Source of the DNA: Corbicula japonica
Taxonomy: Eukaryota > Mollusca > Bivalvia > Venerida > Cyrenidae
Length of the DNA stretch: 64,000 bases
Direction: 5' to 3'
Assembly: GCA_038501625.1 (NCBI GenBank)
Contig: JAZAYU010000053.1
Coordinates: 792,501 to 856,500 of the forward strand
Part shown: one piece after another, positions 57,981 through 64,000 of the stretch
Numbering within the stretch: the first letter of the stretch is position 1
Layout of the letters: every line of letters begins with the position of its first letter
The notes under the pieces: model-generated
The model's input: the letters and a program-made list of their open reading frames with translations, nothing else
The model's database searches: none
What the model was told of the DNA's origin: nothing
Made by a program: the position numbers and the translations under genes

Positions 57981-60900
57981 GAAACTGTCTAGACGTTGAC
58001 AATGATGAGTAACAATTAAAGACATTTAGACCTCATTACGTTTTTTTCCCCAAGTAAATTCAACCCTAACCTTTAGAAGTTTCGTCTGTGAGCCGTCGAG
58101 GAATTCCAATCGAGAATATGCAAACCTCATTTATTCCCAAATTTAACATATTTTCTTTTGAAAATATCAAACATGAACACCGTAATAAAATTCCAACACG
58201 TTTGGTTTGACTATTATACTGAAAACTAATGTCTGCTTGGAAGCGGTACAATTTTGATCAATGTGAAAAGGATAATTATTGAAGGTATCTAACAAAAGTA
58301 GCTGAAATACCTCTCAGATATTAAGAGTCCAGACATTTTTTGTTGATATTTATTGTTGTAGTTGTGTGACACTATAGTCACTTAGAAGTATGATTATGCC
58401 CACTACTGGATATCAGTACCAGTGTAGGCAAATATTAGAATGCACAACTTGGGGTCATTTCCTCAGTATTTAGTCTATAGTTGCTGGTGGTTCAATGAAA
58501 TACTGAGATCCAACGACAAAAAGCATTGACATCGCTATCTTACAAAAAATTATATTGTTCCGTTACTGAGCTACACAAACAGTACTAGCACACTGACAGA
58601 CTGGGCTCAAGATCATAAAACTAAGACTGGTCTCTAGATTTAGTTTTATGATCTTGGGCCCTGCTGTGGCAAAGTCTTACTTGATTCCGATCACATCAGC
58701 GGAGTTATCTAGAGGAATCTGGAAGATCTCGTTGTATGTTACATCCGTCACGAGGATAAAGTTGTCTTTCACAGGACCTGTAAAAACAACATATTAGTTC
58801 TCATGGTTTCGATGGAATAAACGAGAAAATTGTGATTTCTATTTTTTTGCTTAACGAAGCTCTCGGAATGAAGAAAAACAAGACCAACTAATACGCAGCT
58901 TCATAGCACACGATGAAATGGTTTGACTTTAAATTAAACAAATAATGGAGCGTAAACCATATAAACATGCACGAGTGTCATTAGGGAATGTATCTTCAGC
59001 TATTACAGTTGAATGATAAATACGATATGTATGTCGTTCTCTTACTTGAAAAACATGTCTTGCCGTCTTCCTTGAGGTAAAAGCCCAGTTTACACTGGCA
59101 GACTGCCGTACCATTGCTAGATAGACATATATGATCACATCCGCCGTTGCCAGATGAGGGACCACATGGATCTGTCATATAAACATGAACATAAATTTTT
59201 CTAAACGATATTAATAAGTTAACACAATGAACACTTTATGCTGCATTGATTCTATACATGCTCTCTGCTAAAATTTTCTGGGGTGTCTTATCTTAAAGTT
59301 AAGGGCCGTCTTCATTTGTCATTGCACTTCATCAATAGAAAATAAAAATATCAATATCTCTGTCACGGCAAAATGAAGTTCAATGAATCTGCACAAACAA
59401 TCGCTATTAATGTACCATTGTACATAAATCTTCATTTTACATACGTTAAGAAAAGTTAGAACAAAGAAGGAAAATAGCAAGACCTAAAATTCCCTAAAAT
59501 TTTATTTACATAAATTCACAGAAAGACAAAGTATTGTTTATAATCGCAATTAATGTCGCTCTTCAAATTCTTAAAGTGGACTTGAAACACAAAAGTCAGT
59601 TTTTTCAACTACGTTAACAACTTTTCTAAGTATACACTATTTTCCTCCCGACAGTTTTCATATTTGTAAGAACGAAATTGCAACTGTTATACCTATCATA
59701 TGACAGTAAAGTCTTCATTTTAAACTGTTAAGTTATCGACTTCTATAATGCACTTGCATTTCGAAGACTGCAGCAGTTCTAAACCAAGCGAAGTTAAATT
59801 CTGAGGAAAATCTGCGACAAGTCCTTTTTCCGGTTTGCCTTCGACACCTTCAAGCAATTTAAATCTAGTTGTGGTCTGAACTTGGAAGGCGCGTACGAAA
59901 TGGGCTAGGATTACCCAAAGTGTCGTTCAGAACTGTATTACCTCCATGAAATGATGGTGGTCTTACGCGTTCTTCACTGATGTTGTGAATTTGTATTCTG
60001 TTGGTGCCATTATTCTAAATGACTGTGAGCAGTCAGTTGTCTGACATTTTGAATCTTTGTTTTACTAATTAAACAAATAGTATTTATTGCAAGTAGTATG
60101 TTTATTGCAAGTTTCAGAGCAATAACTCAACTATCAAGCAAGTGATGCCCCGATTCGAATGTGTATACCAAGAAAAGTTGTTAAGTGTACTATGCAAAGT
60201 GATTTCTAACATGTCTAATCAAGCAGTAATTTACTTACTAGTTATATTAGTTTGTAGACTGCCATCGAGGACTGTAAGATCTTTTACCATGTCTACGCCG
60301 GTGATCGAACCTTCGTCAGTTACCTGAAGTGGCATACCCAGAGCTAGGTTTCCGGACCGCAGCACGTACTTGTCACCAATCATGTTCAAAAACAAGATAT
60401 ACTCCTGAAAAATAAATACTCTACTCAGCGGAAAACAAGATATACGAGATCATATATTTTTTACGATCATGAAAATTTTGTCAACACTAAAATTCGGCCT
60501 AAGTGGTGGAAAGTCCCTACGGCTCTGTGGACAGAATGCTTATGCTAACTATACCATGGCGCAGTAGTTGTAGAGACATTAATAGAGCTTGCATGCTAGC
60601 CACTACCGGACTATTGCTATGTGAACAGTTCAGCTTACAGCACAACGCTACGGCTTTTCTCGACATAGACCCAATTCACCGGGTGGGCAGTTTGAACTAC
60701 TCGCTAGTCACCACAACGCTACGGACTTTTCTGGCTTAGACCCTAATCACCGGGTGGAAAGTTTATATTACACGCTATTAATCACAATGCTATAGTTTTT
60801 TCTCGGCTTATGGTCTAAGTAAATTAACACAACGCTATGGCTCTGCTAAAAGTTAAATTAAATTGTTTATCACCATATCGCTAGATCGGTTTGGACAATT

Positions 60901-61172
60901 AGGCCTACCCGCTGATCATCGCATTGCTACGTCTACAGTATGTGGACATTTGGGCTACTTCCTACACACCACATCGCTACGACTTAGTGGACAATTAGGC
61001 ATACCCAATAACCAAGGAAATTTCATTATACATTATTCAGCTAAAACGTACTTTGTATATTGTAAAATCGGCAATTTCCTTGTCGGTGGCGTAATACTGC
61101 GAGACAGACCCGTTGTAGTTGATTGCAATCAAGTCAGTATGTTGACCAGTGTTTCCAACGGAAACATATAAC
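49692..61172 (-). CDS. LRP-like receptor: YWTD propeller, EGF, three Sushi, TM, NPxY (5' partial)
   Basis: Sixteen exons in transcript order: 61052-61172, 60239-60404, 59046-59171, 58681-58777, 57520-57656, 56827-57019, 56052-56182, 55466-55625, 55077-55198, 54144-54269, 53403-53597, 52921-53085, 51439-51621, 51145-51271, 50170-50276, 49692-49789. All junctions are GT/AG and all phases agree, giving 750 visible residues and a TGA stop. Order: partial propeller-like region (1-95), EGF (96-137), YWTD propeller (about 139-418), EGF (420-459), three six-cysteine Sushi/CCP modules (about 463-640), transmembrane helix (657-682), cytoplasmic tail (683-750) with FENPRY at 703-708. It is a cell-surface receptor probably taken up through NPxY-binding adaptors (inference from LDLR/LRP family). 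Signal peptide and N-terminal exons are not found; the first visible exon starts in mid-codon. The name is unknown: LRP-type propeller plus Sushi is not a standard vertebrate LRP layout. Confidence 0.93.
51145..51271 (-). CDS. Receptor exon: juxtamembrane stalk and transmembrane helix
   Basis: KSGSGVSAASVGTNK followed by VAIGVGVGMGVLVLIIIIIV and AFVFLIR: a Ser/Gly stalk, one 26-residue hydrophobic helix with glycine-rich first half, and a basic stop-transfer residue. Confidence 0.93.
51439..53597 (-). CDS. Receptor exons: three Sushi/CCP modules
   Basis: Exons 53403-53597, 52921-53085 and 51439-51621 each code one module and each begin and end in phase 1. Each has six cysteines, as in selectin Sushi repeats, and not the usual four. 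Shared features are an opening CP, a GG/NG turn (ITGGEI, VENGEI, IGNGSL), a paired C-x3-C (VCQFKC, ACNFSC, VCSYSC) and a Trp near the last cysteine (LKWDSEDLC, GKWNTSNVC, AKWDFMAKDKVLC). Confidence 0.92.
52449..52800. repeat. Second copy of the 23651-24080 dispersed repeat
   Basis: GAATTTCTTGAAAACCCTTA, CATTATTTTGACGAATAGCC, GATCAGCATATACTTATTTA and AGTATGTGCTTGGTAGTTC follow in the same order and orientation as at 23651-24080. It carries a run of 17 C at 52725-52741 where the other copy has five. It lies in the intron between Sushi exons 2 and 3. Confidence 0.75.
53160..53270. repeat. Short GGATATCCG-rich palindromic cluster
   Basis: GGATATCCG, CGGATATCCG, CGGATATC and GGATATTCG occur within about 90 bp between the first two Sushi exons. 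It can form several small hairpins. Origin unknown. Confidence 0.6.
54144..54269 (-). CDS. Receptor exon: EGF-like module 2
   Basis: VGCSKNNGGCSHFCLPTREG through DKKTCDN, six cysteines, NNGGCSHFC signature that follows LRP propellers. Phase 1 at both ends, same length (126 bp) as the EGF 1 exon. Confidence 0.93.
54890..55010 (-). mobile_element. tRNA-derived SINE-like head in receptor intron
   Basis: On the minus strand, ATGGCAGTCGGTAGAGCACT resembles an A box and GGATTCGATTCC a B box, about 30 bp apart, as in a tRNA. A cloverleaf with a proper anticodon stem is not formed, so this is read as a tRNA-derived SINE head and not a tRNA gene. It lies in the intron between the EGF 2 exon and the last propeller exon. 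Confidence 0.55.
55077..58777 (-). CDS. Receptor exons: YWTD beta-propeller
   Basis: Seven exons (58681-58777, 57520-57656, 56827-57019, 56052-56182, 55466-55625, 55077-55198 plus the end joined to the next EGF) code about 280 residues. YWTD-type blade motifs visible are LMFWTDYG, HHIYWADG, ELVWSNS and NVYYTG, and blade phrases include RPRDIALDPAAG, WPNGLAVDY and DIDISGDYLYF. Six LDLR class B blades would be expected; about five to six can be made out. Correction to the count: six exons are listed, and the propeller closes at the phase-1 junction with exon 54144-54269. Confidence 0.9.
56618..56730 (+). repeat. Short tandem repeat, AAGTCAAAACGTCCCC units
   Basis: Six units of GTCAAAACGYCC with variable 3-9 bp spacers (AAG, ATTCG, TGTCG). 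Between the propeller exons 56827-57019 and 56052-56182. Confidence 0.93.
57919..57980. repeat. (ATT)n microsatellite
   Basis: About 17 ATT units, with one interruption near 57930-57940. Confidence 0.95.
58601..58661. repeat. Minimal palindromic MITE remnant
   Basis: GGGCTCAAGATCATAAAACT and AGTTTTATGATCTTGGGCCC pair across about 20 bp of centre (GACTGGTCTCTAGA). These are the outer arms of the CCAAT-box palindrome family, but the whole centre with both CCAAT motifs is deleted. It lies 20 bp before the receptor exon 58681-58777. Confidence 0.8.
59046..59171 (-). CDS. Receptor exon: EGF-like module 1
   Basis: One exon codes one EGF module, PCGPSSGNGGCDHICLSSNG and onward to GKTCFS, with six cysteines in LRP-type spacing (NGGC-DHIC). 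Phase 1 at both ends. Confidence 0.93.
60239..61172 (-). CDS. Receptor exons 1-2 seen: N-terminal propeller-like region
   Basis: Exons 61052-61172 (LYVSVGNTGQHTDLIAINYN...) and 60239-60404 (EYILFLNMIGDKYVLRSGNL...) join in phase 0. They precede an EGF module, the place where the last blades of an LRP propeller normally sit, but no clear YWTD motif is seen. They may be diverged blades or another fold. Potential N-glycosylation sites NGS and NIT. Confidence 0.85.
60510..60990. repeat. Degenerate ~72-bp tandem repeat in receptor intron
   Basis: CACAACGCTACGG recurs at about 60639 and 60711, with variants CACAATGCTATAG (60784), CACAACGCTATGG (60838) and CACATCGCTACGA (60968), accompanied by CACCGGGTGG (twice) and CTTTTCTCG-type words. 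Decay increases to the right. Confidence 0.75.
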
Positions 61173-61407
61173 CTGAAAAAGTAAAAGACAGATGTGTGAA
61201 CAAGTTAAATATGCATATCAGGAATCACCACATCCAGACAACACAGCCTGCCTTCGAAGCCAAAATTTTGAAAGGAAAAGAGAGCATTGGTTAACAAAAG
61301 AATCAATTTCAAACGACACCACAAACAATTAACGAAATAGAACATTTTCGGTTACCAGCTTGGAATCTTGGAATCGTCAGATAGCAAAACAATTTGATTT
61401 GCTATTT

Positions 61408-61561
61408 AAGGATTGAATCGATATTTGATGGCTTTCATTTGGGTATGGAAGCAGTTGGATTGTTTAAAGTATGTGAAGCCCGAAAGGCTTCTCGCGTACT
61501 TTAAACAATCCAACTGTTTTTAATACCCAATTGAAAACCATCAAATATCGATTCAATCCTT
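61408..61561. repeat. Foldback element
   Basis: AAGGATTGAATCGATATTTG on the left is mirrored at the right end (CAAATATCGATTCAATCCTT). A second inner pair, GCAGTTGGATTGTTTAAAGT and ACTTTAAACAATCCAACTG, surrounds a GAAGCC...GGCTTC loop stem. Nearly the whole 154 bp can fold. Confidence 0.88.
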
Positions 61562-62473
61562 ATATTTACAAACTTAAATACTCCCAATAATATAGAAATT
61601 ATGGGACGAAATTGTGATATTTCAGCTTTTTCGTTAGAACAGCCACGTTAACGACAAAGTGAATGACGGCATGCATTTTCGCAGCAACTCATGGCAAAAC
61701 GTGCGTACTCGGCGACGTCACAGTCACGTCAAAACATTGAGCAACGTCCAATAATTTGTGAACGGTTCTACCTTAACCACAACTTTTAAAGTATTACGTA
61801 ACATTGTTTACCACCAGGAATTATGATTCGTTGAGTGAATAAGGCTTCATCAAAGAGGATGACGTTGAAGTGTAAATATTGGGAGTTAAAACCAGGTTCT
61901 GTTGTGCTCCAACAAGTTCTCATTTGAACAAACTAGTAAAGGTCGTGTTGGTGTAATAACTTCAACCCACCCATAAACTCGACAATGTTGCATGCAAAAC
62001 ATACAAAGATATAAGACAAAAGAAGCTTATAGCATTGTAGACAACGGGGCAGTAACGCATTGACCTTATCGGGACAAGAACACCTGAAGGCATAGAAAAG
62101 TACATGTTTTTATTTTTATCTCACAAGGAATATAATAGTATTTGAATATATCTAAAGTGAACAAAGTTGATATGTGTTAATAACATTCTTTTTAGAGTAT
62201 ATGTTATTTTCGAAGGTGCAGTCAGTGGGTGCGATTAATATATCACATATAATCGATAAAATAACTTACATCTGATTTATACCTTAGCAAAGTTCATTGG
62301 AAAGTGCGCGCAAACCAGAGAAAAATGTTCAGTTCAAGTACGGCTGATTTATACTAATGCTGGCTGACACGTTGACGAAAAATTCTGTGATTCAATAGAA
62401 GCTAAGGTAAAAACAGGACTTTAAAAGCTAACTCCGTAGACAAATACGAAGTAATGCAATGTGTGTGAAGTTA

Positions 62474-63095
62474 GCTGCCAGGTGCCGATTCAATTGGCTT
62501 TAGCTGGCAATTCAAACAAATTTTTAAACTGGCAACTGGGAACTGGCATCTGGGTGCCAATTCGATTTAAGTCGATGTACCCAGTTAAATTGGCAACTGG
62601 CAACTGACACCTGGGCGCCAATTCGACTTTATTTATTGTATTGACTTTTTAAGTTGAATTGGCAACTGGGTGCCAAATCGACTTTTTTTAATGCATTGAC
62701 TATTTAAGTTGAATTGGCAACTGGCAACTGGCATCTGGGTGACAATTCAAAATATCTCGATGCTTAGGAATATTTTTGAATTGGCAACTGGCAACTGGCA
62801 CCCAGGTGCCAGTTGCAAATTCGAAAAATCTAAATCAGCGATATAATTCGAATTGGCACCCAGATGCCAATTGCCAGTTGCCAATTCAACTTAAATAGTC
62901 AATACATTAAATAAAGTCGAAACGGCACCCAGCAGCCAGTTGCCAATTCAAAAAAGTCATAATCATCGAGATATTTTGAATTGGCAACCAGATGCCAGTT
63001 GCCAGTTGCCAACTCGACATATTTCGTTAATATATTTAAAAAAGTGGAATAGGCACCCAGGTGTCAGTTGCCAGTTGCCAATTCAACTGAGTACA
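62474..63095. repeat. Large inverted repeat array of TTGGCAACTGGCACC motifs
   Basis: In the left part (62474 to about 62815) units read AATTGGCAACTGGCAACTGG then CAYCTGGGTGCCAATTCGA, four to five times at about 60-80 bp spacing. In the right part (about 62815-63095) the same units appear in reverse orientation (GGCACCCAGRTGCCAATTG, CCAGTTGCCAATTC). Each unit is itself partly palindromic (CACCTGGGTGCC). The array as a whole is a long imperfect palindrome centred near 62810. Confidence 0.85.
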
Positions 63096-64000
63096 TCGAC
63101 TTAAAATATATCGAGGAAGTTTTAAAGTCTCAACTATCGAGATCATACATAGCAGATAAAGCAAATGTCAACACGAGACTGGACAAATACCGCATTTCAA
63201 CCACATTTTGCACATATATCAGTCGGGGTTTACTGCGTGGACAAGCATAATTTGACGAATCCAAGTTAAGGTATGTGTAGGAGTTCTGACAAATAAACAA
63301 CTCTAAAAACTGACATATGCATATAAGAAATTACCACATTCAGAAGACACAACCTCACCACACAGCCAAAACGTAAAGAGGAAAAGTGAGCATCATTCAT
63401 AAATTATTAATTTAAAAAAATACACCACAAACAATTAACGAAAATGAGAACGCCGAGGGGTAACCGCATTGGAACGGTCTGTGGCAAAATTATTGGTCAG
63501 TGGTCACTGGTAGTTGAAACAAATATATTTTATGAGTACTGTTTACTAACACCAGTTTCATGCTCAACGACAACTAAAGGGCGCAATTGATAACAGCGCT
63601 GAATGTACGGGAAGACATTTTAAAGCCGCCACAAGGCATACACAACGCTTGAGTGTGATATTATAATAAATGAAAAGGAATAATAAAAGACAATTTACAC
63701 GACAGATATTAAACTTAATTATTATCTTCAGGCCTTGTTTTACTGATTCTGTTCATGTGAAATGTACATTACTACCAACACCGTCCACACCCCGCCGGTT
63801 GAGCGCAATTCAATATCTACACAAGAAAACAGTACATATTTTTATGCAGCCAAACGATGCGAGCATATGACGGTGAACATGGAAAATACTTTTATGTTAT
63901 CAGCCGCGTTTGGTCCCCAGATAAAAAAAACTGGGTTCGGCCTAAACGAGAAAACATTTGGTGAAAATTAATAAACATGTATAGAGATTTCACAGCGCAT

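Larger units (their letters stand above)
61173..64000. other. Receptor 5' flank or intron, no exon recognised
   Basis: The receptor's missing N-terminal exons should lie here or beyond the window. A GTAAGT donor-like site exists on the minus strand at about 62273, but the sequence before it is stopped in the required frame. Outside the two repeats listed separately, nothing is recognised. Confidence 0.5.

Noticed and set aside
62260..62400. Upstream exon of the receptor ending at a GTAAGT donor near 62273
   Set aside because: A stop codon lies close to the donor in the frame needed to join exon 61052-61172. It could only be non-coding, and nothing else supports it.

Overview
This is an AT-rich, intron-rich animal genome window, most likely from a bivalve mollusc (inference). 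The evidence is a dense set of tandem-core repeat elements of the bivalve 'pearl' / Helentron-associated type (core monomers of about 145-170 bp, a (GACG)n or (GTC)n microsatellite, a hairpin near one end), short TTAGGG runs, and metazoan gene families with long repeat-filled introns. The species cannot be named from sequence alone.

Three protein genes can be rebuilt exon by exon with every splice phase agreeing. (1) SLC66A2 (PQLC1-type PQ-loop membrane protein), minus strand, five coding exons between 13299 and 23519, 269 aa. (2) A BTB-BACK-Kelch (KLHL) protein, plus strand, three coding exons between 36198 and 42718, 605 aa, a probable cullin-3 substrate adaptor. (3) A large type I receptor, minus strand, 16 exons seen between 49692 and 61172, with its 5' end missing or outside the window. 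Its 750 visible residues run: part of a beta-propeller, EGF, a YWTD (LDL-receptor type) beta-propeller, EGF, three six-cysteine Sushi/CCP modules, a transmembrane helix, and a cytoplasmic tail with FENPRY (FxNPxY). SLC66A2 and the KLHL gene are divergent; the KLHL gene and the receptor are convergent. Nothing suggests the three work in one pathway.

Layout. 1-750: a 150-bp-period tandem array of tRNA-Asp(GTC) genes on the minus strand in graded states of decay. 750-13300: gene-free, filled with repeats. 13300-23560: SLC66A2. 23560-36200: repeats only, including several terminal-inverted-repeat elements and a 474-bp near-identical direct repeat. 36200-42720: KLHL gene, with a 1.9-kb pearl-like insertion in intron 1. 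42720-49690: gene-free. 49690-61170: receptor. 61170-64000: no recognisable exon, but a large inverted repeat array.

Two short MITE families dominate. One is about 230 bp, bounded by TTAACCCTTT...AAAGGGTTAA and carrying GATCCAGATCAGCC-type internal inverted repeats; about 25 copies or fragments are present. The other is an almost perfect 135-150-bp palindrome, each arm of which carries a CTGATTGGCT (CCAAT-box / NF-Y type) motif; about ten copies are present, including one inserted in another copy of its own family with an apparent 3-bp target duplication. No prokaryotic, viral or CRISPR features are seen.
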